DNA of 64,000 nt from CAVVIO01 sp963748095 (GTDB lineage Bacteria > Bacteroidota > Bacteroidia > Bacteroidales > UBA10428): the NCBI GenBank assembly GCA_963748095.1, contig CAVVIO010000026.1, positions 95,734 to 159,733 on the forward strand. The letters are read 5' to 3'. Both the position numbers and the translations under genes were made by a program. Every line of letters starts with the position of its first letter. The stretch's first letter is position 1. The notes under the pieces were generated by a model. That model did not search any database. It was not told the DNA's origin and saw only the letters and a list, made by a program, of their open reading frames with translations. Below are positions 28,145 to 38,258 of this stretch, in pieces.

Positions 28145-30652
28145 ATGGAAAGTGATGACATAACTCTTGAGGCAGATTCCTTTAGTTTGGTTAAATCGAA
28201 GATCTTAAATGAAATCTATCTGGTATTTGGAATTTTGAGTGTGCCTCTTTTGGGAATTTCTCTTAGCCGAATTGCTATAACAGGATGGGAGTGGATCTAT
28301 TTTTACCAAATAATTGTTTTTATGTTGATTTTAGGCACTACTTTATTCCGTTGGCAGATATCTTATAATATAAAAATTGCACTGTTGAACTTTGTCTTAA
28401 TCACAATTGCATGTGTAGGTTTATATATATTCGGATACCTGGGACATGGCAAATATTTTTTTATTGTTGCAATTATATTAAGCGGTTTATTTGTAGGACG
28501 AAAGCAGGCATATTATTTAATTGGGTTATCATCCGTATTCATTCTTATATTTGCTTTGCTGTATTCAGGTGGTTATCTACATTACGATTTTAATATAGAT
28601 AATTATATTAGCCGTATGTCGGTGTGGATAGAGTTTATAATTCTTTTAATTGCGATTTCACTTGGTTTATTAATTATAATTAACAAATTTATCGATCATT
28701 TTATCCATTCTGAAAAACAGCTCAGGGAAAAGCAAAAATTAATTGAAGAACGTGAGTTGAATTACCGTTCCATATTTAATGCAACCAATGAAGCCATATT
28801 CATTCATTCGGCAGAAAACGGGAAAGTAGTGGATGTTAATGAACAAGCTCTGAGAATGTTTAATTGTAATCGGGAGGACTTAATAGGAAAAAATATCGAA
28901 AAATTCAGTTCTGATATTCCCCCTTACACCGGAAAGCATGCATCTGAGAAAATTAACAAAGCATACAGGGAAGGTGTGCAGACATTCGAATGGCATTCCA
29001 GAAAGGCAACAGGGGAACTTTTCTGGACGGAAGTTTCTTTGCGGTTTTCCAATATTGGAGGAAAAGAAGAAATTATAGCTGTTATTCGCGATATTTCTGA
29101 CAGAAAACAAGCTGAAAAAGCTTTAAAAGAAAGTGAGGAACGATTCCGTTTGTTAATTGAAAACATCCCCGCAGTAACATGGATTACCAGTGAAGATGAA
29201 AAAACCATATATATTAGTCCCAATGTAGAGAAAGTGTATGGATTTACTCCGGAAGAGATATCAAAAGAGGGACCTGATTTGTGGTTTAACAGGATTCATA
29301 AAGAGGATGTGGAAAGGGTGAGAAATGTATATCGTAAACTTTTTACAAAAGACAATGATTATAATCTTGAATACAGAATTCAAAGAAAGGACGGGAATTG
29401 GATATGGTTACGTGACCGTGCCAATGTTTTTCATGAGCATGAGGGTGTTCTTTATGCCTATGGAGTTTTTTCAGATATTACGGCTAATAAGGAAGCTGAG
29501 ATTGAACTGATACAAAAACATCAGGAATTAAAGGCAGCCGAAGAAGAAATTAGGGCATCGCTCGAAAATCAGGAAGATATAAACTCTCAGTTAGAAGAAA
29601 AAAATGAATCATTAATGCTGGCATTTGAAAAAATAGAGGAGAGTGAAATAAAATACCATACCCTTTTTGATAATGCCAACGATGCTATTTTTATCATGAA
29701 AGAAAACAGATTTATAGAGTTCAATGAGAAAACACTGGAGATATATAATGTAAAACCTTCCAATATTATTCATCATACACCCCTGGATTTCAGTCCTGAT
29801 TTTCAGCCAGATGGTGACAAATCCGAGACTATTGCTTTCGAAAAAATTCAAAATGCCCTTGAGGGCAAACCACAGTTTTTCGAATGGAAACATAAAAAAG
29901 GAACAGGTGAATTATTCGATGCGGAAGTGAGTCTGAATGCCATTGAAATTAATAACGAAAAATTTTTACAGGCAATTGTAAGGGATATTACAGAACGAAA
30001 ACAGTTACAGCAGAAAATTATGCAAACCATCATTCAGACGGAAGAAAAGGAAAGATCAAGATTTGCAAAAGAAATTCATGATGGCCTTGGCCCTATACTT
30101 TCCACTGTAAAACTATATTATCAATGGCTATCAGAAGCCACCGACAATAAAAAAAAGAAAATAATAACTGAAAAGGGAATAAATAATATCGAAGAAGCGA
30201 TAACAACAATACGTGAAATATCAAATAACCTGAGTCCTCATATTTTAATTAACTTCGGGTTGAGCGATGCAGTTGAACAATTTATCACCAAACTTTCCGA
30301 ATCGGGTATTATGCAATTCCGGTTTCTTACAAATACAAAAGAAAGATTTAATCCGGATATAGAAGTTACTTTTTACAGGGTTATAACCGAACTGGTTAAC
30401 AATACCATTAAACATGCCCATGCAACTGAGGTGAAAATTAATATTGAAAATAATCCAAAGAAAAAAATACTAGCTTTATATTATTCCGATAACGGGCAGG
30501 GATTTGATCCGGAAAAGATAAAAACCAGAAAATCAGGTCTGGGTATAATAAATATGGAAAACAGGATTAAAACTATTGGTGGTAAATTTTATCTTTACAG
30601 TAGGCCAGAAAAAGGAATTATTGTTGAGATAAGTATAAAAACCGGTAATTAG
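28145..30652 (+). CDS. Membrane PAS sensor histidine kinase (NarX/HisKA_3 type)
   Basis: 835 residues. About six membrane helices occupy residues 23-185. Three PAS domains follow at about 200-325 (YRSIFNATNEAIFIHSAENG), 330-450 (FRLLIENIPAVTWITSEDE) and 510-632 (YHTLFDNANDAIFIMKEN), with a coiled coil between the second and third. The HisKA_3 dimerisation domain has the phospho-acceptor His in RFAKEIHDGLGPILSTVK. The ATPase domain shows ELVNNTIKHAHATEV (N box) and DNGQGFDPEKI then GLGIINMENRI (G boxes). The response regulator starts 7 bases downstream, so the pair is a two-component system. The signal is unknown. Confidence 0.93.
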   Translation: MESDDITLEADSFSLVKSKILNEIYLVFGILSVPLLGISLSRIAITGWEWIYFYQIIVFMLILGTTLFRWQISYNIKIALLNFVLITIACVGLYIFGYLGHGKYFFIVAIILSGLFVGRKQAYYLIGLSSVFILIFALLYSGGYLHYDFNIDNYISRMSVWIEFIILLIAISLGLLIIINKFIDHFIHSEKQLREKQKLIEERELNYRSIFNATNEAIFIHSAENGKVVDVNEQALRMFNCNREDLIGKNIEKFSSDIPPYTGKHASEKINKAYREGVQTFEWHSRKATGELFWTEVSLRFSNIGGKEEIIAVIRDISDRKQAEKALKESEERFRLLIENIPAVTWITSEDEKTIYISPNVEKVYGFTPEEISKEGPDLWFNRIHKEDVERVRNVYRKLFTKDNDYNLEYRIQRKDGNWIWLRDRANVFHEHEGVLYAYGVFSDITANKEAEIELIQKHQELKAAEEEIRASLENQEDINSQLEEKNESLMLAFEKIEESEIKYHTLFDNANDAIFIMKENRFIEFNEKTLEIYNVKPSNIIHHTPLDFSPDFQPDGDKSETIAFEKIQNALEGKPQFFEWKHKKGTGELFDAEVSLNAIEINNEKFLQAIVRDITERKQLQQKIMQTIIQTEEKERSRFAKEIHDGLGPILSTVKLYYQWLSEATDNKKKKIITEKGINNIEEAITTIREISNNLSPHILINFGLSDAVEQFITKLSESGIMQFRFLTNTKERFNPDIEVTFYRVITELVNNTIKHAHATEVKINIENNPKKKILALYYSDNGQGFDPEKIKTRKSGLGIINMENRIKTIGGKFYLYSRPEKGIIVEISIKTGN

Positions 30653-30659
30653 AAGTTCA

Positions 30660-31322
30660 ATGAAACAAAAAAAGGTACCTAAAATAATCATTGTTGATGA
30701 TCATGATATTTTCCGGGACGGTATTAAATCTTTATTGATAATGGAAAATCTGGCCGACGTAATTGCAGAGGCTTCAAACGGTAAAATTTTTGTTGATTTA
30801 CTGGAATCCTATAAACCAGATCTGGTACTTATGGATATAGATATGCCGGTAATGAATGGCGTGGAAGCAACGAAAAAAGCGATTGAAAAATTTCCTGATT
30901 TGAATATACTGGTTCTTACAATGTTTGGAGACGAGAAATATTATTACCAGATGATCGAAGCCGGTGCCAAAGGATTTCTGTTAAAATCCTCCAATAAGTC
31001 GGAACTCGAGAAAGCCATTTTTGAAGTATATTCCGGCCGTAGTTATTTTTCAAATGAATTGCTAAGGCAGATAATCGTAAAAATCGGCAGTCATAAACCA
31101 ACCCGTTCCAATGGAAAAATTTTTATAACCTTTACGGAAAGGGAAACGGAAATTATTCAATTAATTTGTAAAGGATTATCAACAATTGAAATCGGGCAAC
31201 AAATACATCTGAGTCCAAAAACAGTGGAAAATTACCGGACTAAGATCCTTCAGAAAACAAAATGTAAAAATTCAGTTCAACTGGTTGTATATGCTTTGAA
31301 AAATGGGATTGTAGAATTTTAA
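30660..31322 (+). CDS. NarL/LuxR-type response regulator
   Basis: 220 residues. The receiver has the acidic pair in IIVDDHDIFRDG, the phospho-Asp in LVLMDIDMPVMNG and the Lys in GFLLKSSNK. The LuxR-type HTH at about 155-220 reads FTERETEIIQLICKGLSTIE and SPKTVENYRTKILQKTKC. It lies 7 bases after the kinase gene and is its obvious partner. Confidence 0.94.
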   Translation: MKQKKVPKIIIVDDHDIFRDGIKSLLIMENLADVIAEASNGKIFVDLLESYKPDLVLMDIDMPVMNGVEATKKAIEKFPDLNILVLTMFGDEKYYYQMIEAGAKGFLLKSSNKSELEKAIFEVYSGRSYFSNELLRQIIVKIGSHKPTRSNGKIFITFTERETEIIQLICKGLSTIEIGQQIHLSPKTVENYRTKILQKTKCKNSVQLVVYALKNGIVEF

Positions 31323-31540
31323 AGCATTCTTTATAGTTATTTTTCACTGCCTGTTTTTGGTTGTCGTATTTTACCAGGGGGATTCCCCTCTTTAATATAC
31401 ATGTTTTCTTCTATAGTTAATACGGTTAACACTTTGTTGGAACAGGGTGATATCCCTGCTGATTTAGCATACTTTACCTGTAACCCGTTCTAATAACCCG
31501 GTGTAATTTTACATATTGTTTTTTGAAAGAGTATAAATAA

Positions 31541-31945
31541 ATGAGGAAGAACATGAAAATTATATTAGTAGACGACAATCCATCCTTCTCATATTGTCTT
31601 AAGTCCTATATGGAAACAAAGCTTGGGTATGAAGTTATCGCCGTTTTTTGTAATGGTGAAGAATTTTTAAATACTACTGATTATCTGTATTGTGATATCG
31701 TACTTATGGATGTAAGAATGCCTAAAATAGACGGGATACTTACATCTAAACTGATCAAATGTCAGAACAGAGATTTGAAAATCATTGCAATGTCTGAAAG
31801 CATTGATGATGCCGATTTAATGGAGATTATGGGTGCTGGTTGTATGGGCTGTGTATTTAAAAATGCCATTTTTACTGAACTGAAAAAAACCATAGAATTT
31901 GTAAATAATGGGAGATATCACTATCCTGAAAGCATGTTGCATTAA
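31541..31945 (+). CDS. Receiver-only response regulator
   Basis: 134 residues, ATG at 31541 (a second ATG at 31553 gives MKIILVDDNPSF and is equally possible). The receiver is complete: DDN acidic pocket, phospho-Asp in IVLMDVRMPKIDG, Ser in IAMSESIDD and Lys in GCVFKNAIF. It ends YHYPESMLH at the point where NarL-type proteins would go on to an HTH, and no HTH is found after the stop. It is therefore either a CheY-like phosphate sink for the adjacent kinase or a truncated NarL-type regulator. Confidence 0.8.
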   Translation: MRKNMKIILVDDNPSFSYCLKSYMETKLGYEVIAVFCNGEEFLNTTDYLYCDIVLMDVRMPKIDGILTSKLIKCQNRDLKIIAMSESIDDADLMEIMGAGCMGCVFKNAIFTELKKTIEFVNNGRYHYPESMLH

Positions 31946-32054
31946 TAACATAGTCCATCTCATTTATCAATCTAAAAATTAAATAATATCCTGAGTAATG
32001 ATATGTCCCATTAATCTTTAATTAATATTCATTTGCCGCATGAAATAGAAACAG

Positions 32055-32081
32055 GAAAAAAAGTGCCGTATTTCGGCACTA
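32055..32081 (-). terminator. Intrinsic terminator of the membrane protein gene
   Basis: Arms AGTGCCG (32062-32068) and CGGCACT (32074-32080) form a perfect 7-bp stem with a TATTT loop. On the minus strand a run of seven T follows. The stop codon of the gene at 32079 overlaps the stem. Confidence 0.8.
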
Positions 32082-32813
32082 TTCTTCTATAACTTTAGCT
32101 TCTTTTTCAGTAAGCACTGCATCGTACAAACTGGCAAAAGAACTTCCCACCCACATTCTGGCTGGTAATATACCGACAAATAACAAAATGAAGCCCGCCA
32201 AAAAGATAAACAGGGAAACAATTCCCATAAAGAAAATGGTCCAGCCATGTCCTTTGGTCATTCTCCAGCTTTCTTCCACGGCAACAATCGGGTCCAGCTT
32301 CTTGTCCATCACCAGGTAAGATACAAATGCCAGCCGGCAGGCAACTATTATACCCGGGATAATCAGAAACATCATCGCCATCATTATCAGAGCCGTTGTC
32401 AGCAGGTTGGCAAGAATAATGTACAGGTAATTTTCTTTGAATCCTTTAACAAGCGTTTCAAATTCAGGCCTTGTATTTCGAACTGCCTGAACAAACATCA
32501 TTCTGGCACCATATCTGAAAACAGGAACTACCATCAGGCTGTAGATCAGTGCAGTTAATCCAAGGAGAAGAGCCAGTGCCCCCAAGGCGACAAGACTGCC
32601 GGTACGAAATGCATTAAAGGGACCGTGTCCCCAATCCCAAAAATGCAGATTGGGGTGATATTCAATTCTGAATAGCTGTGTGGGTGACATTATTATTCCC
32701 AGTATGATTGCTACCAGTAAAAGCACCAGAAAATAGTTAAACATTACTTTCCATCCATTATCAAAACTGTTTCCTAAAGTAGGAGTCATTTTGTTTTGTG
32801 TTTTTGTTTCCAT
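32079..32813 (-). CDS. Multi-pass membrane protein (DUF975/GPDPase membrane-domain-like)
   Basis: 244 residues from the ATG at 32813; a TTG 21 bases upstream is in frame but less likely. About five hydrophobic segments are visible, with the pattern FENYLYIILANLLTTALIM and IIPGIIVACRLAFVSYLV, then VEESWRMTKGHGWTIFF. The PGI-R-LAF-S-V-EE-W-TKG pattern matches a family of small membrane proteins of unknown function. It is transcribed away from the LuxR-type membrane regulator, which may control it. Confidence 0.7.
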   Translation of the reverse strand: METKTQNKMTPTLGNSFDNGWKVMFNYFLVLLLVAIILGIIMSPTQLFRIEYHPNLHFWDWGHGPFNAFRTGSLVALGALALLLGLTALIYSLMVVPVFRYGARMMFVQAVRNTRPEFETLVKGFKENYLYIILANLLTTALIMMAMMFLIIPGIIVACRLAFVSYLVMDKKLDPIVAVEESWRMTKGHGWTIFFMGIVSLFIFLAGFILLFVGILPARMWVGSSFASLYDAVLTEKEAKVIEE

Positions 32814-32862
32814 AATATTTTGTTTTTGATTCAAATTTAGGAATAAGCTTAACTTTCAGATT

Positions 32863-32903
32863 CATACCTTAGTAGTGTTTTTAAAAAATCCTACTTTAGT
32901 ATG
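32863..32903. promoter_or_regulatory. Inverted repeat between divergent genes
   Basis: CATACCTTAGTAG at 32863-32875 and CTACTTTAGTATG at 32891-32903 are inverted copies matching at 10 of 13 positions. A related TACTTTGGTAG follows at 32912-32922. They lie between the membrane protein gene and the LuxR-type gene and could be the operator of the latter. Confidence 0.35.
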
Positions 32904-32948
32904 TATGCCAATACTTTGGTAGTAGTTACTTTTGGTTCGGGTAATTTC

Positions 32949-32956
32949 TATCTTTA
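32949..32956 (+). promoter_or_regulatory. Possible leaderless -7 box
   Basis: TATCTTTA, one mismatch to TAnnTTTG, is followed by four bases and the ATG at 32961. The same spacing occurs upstream of the second BlaI and the satD-like gene. It argues for 32961 rather than 32901 as start. Confidence 0.35.
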
Positions 32957-32960
32957 CTTT

Positions 32961-33914
32961 ATGATTGACTATTTAATAGCTGCCATTTTTGTTATATCGC
33001 TTGCCATCACTGCCGGTGGCATTCTCATCTCATCTCATCTGAGAAAAACTTATGCGACCGGCTTTTTGAACAGCTTGTTATTCTTCCAGGTGTTCTGGTT
33101 TACTTTCGGTTTTTATGCTATCTGGGGCCAGATAATCGTAGTTTCATTTGTCAGGAATTTGGTCGAACAGGAACTACTCATGAAAATTACCAATATTACC
33201 ATTATTCTCGGATATCCGTTCCTTGTATTTGCAGGACTGATGCTTTTAAGAATAGCAAATGAAATTTCCGGAAGGAAAACCAGCAATTTATTTCTTGTTT
33301 TGTTTTTAATGGTAAATATTTTTATCATCCCCGGAACAGGGTACTTACTGACTATAATTTCGGGTATTGAAGTTCGTACGGTAGTCGAATCCGGTTTTAT
33401 TCTGTTAAACCTGATTTACACCATCACATTTTCTTTCCTTTTATTGATGTTAAAAGGAAAAACAAATAGTATAAAGTACACCGACAAAAGAAATATCTCA
33501 GTTGGTCTTTTATTACTTATGATTGTTCAAGATATTGCGCTTTTCATTTATAATACTAATTTATATATAGCCCTGGTATTTATTTTTCTTTTTTATTTAT
33601 ATGGCGGATTTATTCCGGTGTACCTGAGATATAAAACAGACCTGTCGAAGCTTCTCATGCCGGGAGAGATCAATGTATCTTTCGATGAATTCTGTGAAAA
33701 GCTGGAAATATCGAAAAGAGAAAAAGAAATCATCCATGAGATATGCAAAGGACTGAGCAACCAGCAAATTGCCGACAGGCTTTTTATCAGCCTGCAGACT
33801 GTTAAAGACCATACCCACAGGATCTATGGTAAAACAAATTGTATCAGTCGTGCCCAACTTATAAGGTTGGTGAATGACAATGTCCAGGAAATATTACCGG
33901 ATACACATGCCTGA
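32961..33914 (+). CDS. Membrane-anchored LuxR-type transcription regulator
   Basis: 317 residues from the ATG at 32961; an in-frame ATG exists at 32901 but the promoter-like box at 32949 favours the later start. About seven membrane helices occupy residues 1-225. The C-terminal LuxR HTH is clear: LEISKREKEIIHEICKGLSN, QQIADRLFISLQTVKDHTHR and IYGKTNCISRAQLIRLV. There is no receiver domain. This 7TM-HTH layout is found in Bacteroidota as one-component membrane sensors. The divergent membrane protein gene is the most likely target. Confidence 0.8.
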   Translation: MIDYLIAAIFVISLAITAGGILISSHLRKTYATGFLNSLLFFQVFWFTFGFYAIWGQIIVVSFVRNLVEQELLMKITNITIILGYPFLVFAGLMLLRIANEISGRKTSNLFLVLFLMVNIFIIPGTGYLLTIISGIEVRTVVESGFILLNLIYTITFSFLLLMLKGKTNSIKYTDKRNISVGLLLLMIVQDIALFIYNTNLYIALVFIFLFYLYGGFIPVYLRYKTDLSKLLMPGEINVSFDEFCEKLEISKREKEIIHEICKGLSNQQIADRLFISLQTVKDHTHRIYGKTNCISRAQLIRLVNDNVQEILPDTHA

Positions 33915-33972
33915 TAATAGTATACCGGATTTAAAAAAACAAGAAATCCTTTTGTTTTACATTCTAAAATAA

Positions 33973-36691
33973 TTACGGAATATTTTTGTTAACCGTGAAA
34001 GTATATTTACCGGAACCTGCTTCCAGAATAACATTCCCATCTTCTTCTTTTGCATTTTTAAAGGTTTGTGTTATAGGTTTGCCGCTTTCCTTTACATTGG
34101 CAAGAGTTGTTTTGATTAGTGTAATCTCTGCGGTGGTATTTGGTGGGATTGTCACATTCACTTTTAATCTCCCATCCTCAAATTTCCATCCCGACTCGAT
34201 TTCTCCATACTCGCTTTCATAAGTGGCTTTTGCGTAATTAAGCCGGGGATCCGGCTGAGGACAAATAAGAATACGTTTGTATCCCGGCGCACCGATCCTG
34301 ATACCGGCAACAACCTGGTACATCCAGTCTCCAATAGCACCGTAAGCATAATGATTGAATGAATTCATCTCATCGTTCTGAAAAGTACTGTCGGGTTTAA
34401 TACCGTCCCATCTTTCCCAGATGGTGGTGGCCCCCATCTTCACCGGGTATAGCCAGGAAGGATATGTTTGCTGTAGCAATAAATTGTAAGCTAAATCGGT
34501 ATATCCGTTATCTGATAACACATGACAAATATAGGGAGTCCCCAGGAATCCGGTAGATAAATGATTATTACGGTCCTGAATAAGCTGCACAAGATATTTT
34601 ATTGCCCTTGTTTTCTGACTGTCGGGCAGCAGGTCGAATTGAAGCGCCAGAACATAGGAGGTCTGACTGTTGGATAAAATTCGTCCTGCAGGCGTTACAA
34701 AGTTTTCATTAAACGCTTTTTTGATGTTGTCAAATACCTGTGAATATTCTTTCACATCATTCTCTTTTTCCAGTTCTTTTGCTGCCATAATAAGGATCCT
34801 GGTTGAATAACCGAAAAATGCCGTGGCAATAAGATCTTTATCCGTGTAACCATCCGGTTCGGTCCAGTTGGTAGCAGCCGGTTTATAGAAGAGCCAGTCG
34901 CCAAAAATACTTCCCCCTTTCCAGATATAACTTGTCCCTGCAACTTTGCGAATATAATCCACATATTTTTTCATTACAGGATATTGCTGTTCCAGCAACC
35001 TTTTATCACCAAATACCTGGTAAATGGTCCAGGGGGCGATGGTAGTTACATCCGACCAGCCGGCGGAGGGACTTACATCTCCCAGTATATTCGGAATAGT
35101 AAACGGAACTGCTCCGCGGTTGTCCTGCTCGGCATCCAGATCTTTCAACCATTTTGTAAAGAATGATGCCACATTCATATTAAACGAAGCAGTGCGCATA
35201 AAAACCTGTGCATCTCCTGTCCATCCCAGCCGTTCATCACGTTGCGGGCAATCGGTAGGAATATCCAGAAAATTTCCTTTTTGACCCCATTGTATATTAT
35301 GTTGTAACTGGTTGATCAGCGAATCGGAACATTCAAAGGTCCCGGTAAGTTTCATATCTGAATGAATTACAATACCGGTAAGGTTTTCAGGCTTAAGTTC
35401 TCCGGGAAATCCTTCAACAGCTACATACCTGAATCCCATAAATGTAAACCGGGGTTCGTAGGTTTCAATTCCATCACCTTTAAGAGTATATCGTATGGTT
35501 GCTTTGGCCGATGCGTAGGTTATCCGTATATACTTCACCGTATTTATCCAGTACTTCGGCATGTCGCAACGTAATAGTAGTGCCGGCAGGCCCCTGTACC
35601 CTGAGCCTGACCCAACCCACCATGTTCTGTCCCATATCGGCAACCAGGGTTCCTTTAGGGGTTGTCCATATTTTTACTGGTTTAAGTTCCTGTATTTCTC
35701 TTACCGGAACCGATTCGGAAGCTACCAGATTCTTCAGGCTATAATCAGCTATATTGACTGGTTCCCATCTGGCATCATAATATCCGGGCTGGTCCCATCC
35801 GGAAAGCTCTTTCATGGCATTGTAAATTTCTCCGTTGTAAATACTATTCATGGTTATGGGGCCATCCTGAGTTGCTTTCCATGAACCGTCAGTAGCAATA
35901 GTTTCTTTAGTCCCGTCTGCGTATTCAATTTCAAACTGACACAATAACCCAACTTTTTTGCCATAATGTCCCCATTTATTTTCATATCCAAAAATTCCCT
36001 TGTACCATCCTTCTCCAAGCATGGCACCGACAGTATTTTGTCCTTTGCGGATCATTCCGGTAATATCGTATACCTGGTATTGCAGCCTTTTCGGGTAAAC
36101 GGTCCATCCGGGGGTAAATAAGTCCTTTCCGACCTTTTGACCATTCAGGTGAAGCTCATATAATCCGTGCGCAGTAACGTAAGCTCTTGCACTGATAATG
36201 TCTTTGTTTAATGAAAAATCTTTGCGTAGGGTTAAAACCGGACCGTTTGGTTGAAGTGTATCCTGTACCGGTTCTATCCATTTTGCTTTCCACTCCTGAT
36301 TGTTCAGGATGCCCATTTCCCAGAAAGCTGTGGGGCTCCAATCTGATTGATTTCCATTATTATCCCATATTTTCACCTGCCAGTAATATCGCTGGGTGGC
36401 TTTTAGGTCAGGACCTTGATAAGGTACTAAATTCGACTCGGAAGAATTGATTTTTCCCGACTTCCAGACAAGGTTTCCGGTAAAGGAAGGTGATTCTGAA
36501 ACCCTTATCGAATAAGCTTTTTGCATAATATTCCTTTCAGATGTTTTTATTTTCCAGCTTAAACGTGGTTTATTGCAATCAATGCCAACCGGGTTGGTGA
36601 GATACTCACAAGTCAAATCATATAACTCCAAATTCTGGCTGAATAGGGCAGGGGTCAGGAAAAGGAGTGAAAGCAATACAGTTGTTTTCAT
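33973..36691 (-). pseudogene. GH78 alpha-L-rhamnosidase, frameshifted
   Basis: Two overlapping frames give one GH78 enzyme of about 905 residues. The N-terminal part (36691 to 35480) starts with signal peptide MKTTVLLSLLFLTPALFSQN and contains the fibronectin-like and Bac_rhamnosid_N regions (HLNGQKVGKDLFTPGWTVYP, MLGEGWYKGIFGYE) and TLVADMGQNMVGWVR. The C-terminal part (to 33973) holds FLDIPTDCPQRDERLGWTGD, the catalytic hallmark, and GATTIWERWDG. The family phrase NLRxAxxTxxYxLKG is split: the first frame reads DNLR then IGQSN to a stop, the second continues SAKATIRYTLKG. One extra base near 35512 explains it. The protein would remove alpha-rhamnose in the periplasm. Real decay or sequencing error cannot be told apart. 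Confidence 0.87.
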
Positions 36692-37230
36692 CAAAGACAG
36701 GTTTAGCAGATTAATAAATGAAAAAATCTTTGATAAAGTTAACAGTTTTTGCTTTTTTAATGACATTCAGTTTTTAAATAATGCAGAATGCTTATTCATT
36801 TTTCAGTTTGTATCGAACTTGCATAAAAATTATTATTTTGTACATCACTAACTTGCATAATACTGTAAAATCTTTTATATTTATTAATTGATAACCAATT
36901 CAACCAAACCGACATGAGAGAAAATTTGGATTCTTTTACGGCCGGTTTGATATTACTTTTCCTCCTGTTTTCCACCATTATTATTTATTTCATCATACAG
37001 GATAAAGTAAGATACTGCTTTTCAACTAAAAAAAGTACGATTTTTATGTGTACTTGTGAAAGATATAAAAGCTGAAAGTCAGGTCTTATTTAATCTCATA
37101 ACATTTCAAGTACTGTTAAAAGCATTATTATCGTCAAGAATCTTTAAATAAACGAGATCAGTCGGATGATTTGTGTTTACATTATTGAAACCTAACAAAG
37201 AATTATAATTTAACCTTAAATCTGAAAACC
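36692..37230. other. Intergenic region with a possible small gene
   Basis: Spacer between the rhamnosidase (minus) and the beta-helix gene (plus). Apart from the small membrane ORF at 36914-37075 nothing with coding character was seen. Confidence 0.4.
36914..37075 (+). CDS. Small single-helix membrane protein
   Basis: 53 residues, ATG to TGA. The start MRENLDSFTAG is followed by a strongly hydrophobic segment (LILLFLLFSTIIIYFII, about residues 12-28) and a short basic tail (KVRYCFSTKK). The pattern of one membrane helix with a charged tail suggests a real small protein. No homologue is recognised and there is no other support. Confidence 0.35.
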   Translation: MRENLDSFTAGLILLFLLFSTIIIYFIIQDKVRYCFSTKKSTIFMCTCERYKS

Positions 37231-38238
37231 ATGAAAAAACAACTACTTATTACAATTATCTTAACCTTTACCTGCGGGATGATATATTGTCAGAACCTGA
37301 TAAGGGTAAACAATAATCCCGGTGTGGATGCAGATTTCACCACTTTACAGGATGCTAATGACAATGCCAGTGGCGGAGATACTATTTATGTGGAAGGTTC
37401 TGTAACAGATTATGCTGGAGCTGATATAAACAAAAGTGTTACGATCATCGGTCCCGGTTATTTTTTAACCGAAAATCCCAACACACAGGCAAATGGATTG
37501 GATGCCGGTTTCAACAGTTCTGTCACATTCAGCTCCGGTTCAGAGGGAAGTGTCATTACAGGTTGTAATTTAAACAATAATAATATTTTTATAAATGTAA
37601 ATAATATTACTGTTAAGAGATGTTATGCCGGTTATATTCAATTTACGGGTACTGTTGAAAACGTTCTTGTTGTTCAAAACTATGTGTATTATACTATACA
37701 GACATATTCAGCAGGTATAATCACCAATTCTGTAATTTCGAATAATATCGTTGAATGGTTTCAAATTTATCTGGGAAGTTACAGTGGATCGGTTCAGGTT
37801 GCCAATAATATTTTAATAAATCAGGGAGCGTACACTCATCCTGTTGATTGTTATAATTCAACTATTCAAAACAATATAATTACGGATAACGTGGGTGATA
37901 TTGCAGTAAATTCGGGTAATACTATCAATAATAATATATTAGCTATAGATGGTACCGATGCAAACGGTAATCAGTACAGTGTTGATATGGATATGGTTTT
38001 TGCAGATTTCGACGGTTCCCTGGAATACAGCACAGATGCAAAATGGCAGTTAAAAGCCGGTTCTCCTGCTATTGGTGCTGGTACCGGTGGTGAAGATTGT
38101 GGCGCTTTCGGCGGAGTAACTCCTTATATTTTATCAGGAATACCTGAATTACCCCACATTTATGATGCTACAATACCTTCTACAGCCAGTTCACAGGAAG
38201 GATTGTCGGTTACCATAAAAGTAAAATCAGGAGAATGA
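37231..38238 (+). CDS. Secreted right-handed beta-helix protein
   Basis: 335 residues with signal peptide MKKQLLITIILTFTCGMIYC. The body has the short, N-rich repeats of a parallel beta-helix (NNNIFINVNNITVKRCYAGY, NNILINQG, IQNNIITDNVGD), as in pectate-lyase-like proteins. It ends GVTPYILSGIPELPHIYD then a short polar tail, with no T9SS sorting domain. The stop overlaps an ATG of the next frame (ATGA at 38235), so it is co-translated with a T9SS protein. Confidence 0.75.
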   Translation: MKKQLLITIILTFTCGMIYCQNLIRVNNNPGVDADFTTLQDANDNASGGDTIYVEGSVTDYAGADINKSVTIIGPGYFLTENPNTQANGLDAGFNSSVTFSSGSEGSVITGCNLNNNNIFINVNNITVKRCYAGYIQFTGTVENVLVVQNYVYYTIQTYSAGIITNSVISNNIVEWFQIYLGSYSGSVQVANNILINQGAYTHPVDCYNSTIQNNIITDNVGDIAVNSGNTINNNILAIDGTDANGNQYSVDMDMVFADFDGSLEYSTDAKWQLKAGSPAIGAGTGGEDCGAFGGVTPYILSGIPELPHIYDATIPSTASSQEGLSVTIKVKSGE

Positions 38239-38258
38239 TTCATCTAATCCAAACTAAA

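Noticed and set aside
31374..31390. Possible terminator AGGGGGATTCCCCT after the response regulator
   Set aside because: The stem is only 4-5 bp with a very small loop and no proper T-run.
36796..36978. Minus-strand 60-codon frame upstream of the rhamnosidase
   Set aside because: No hydrophobic or conserved pattern; the plus-strand 53-residue frame with a membrane helix is a better candidate.
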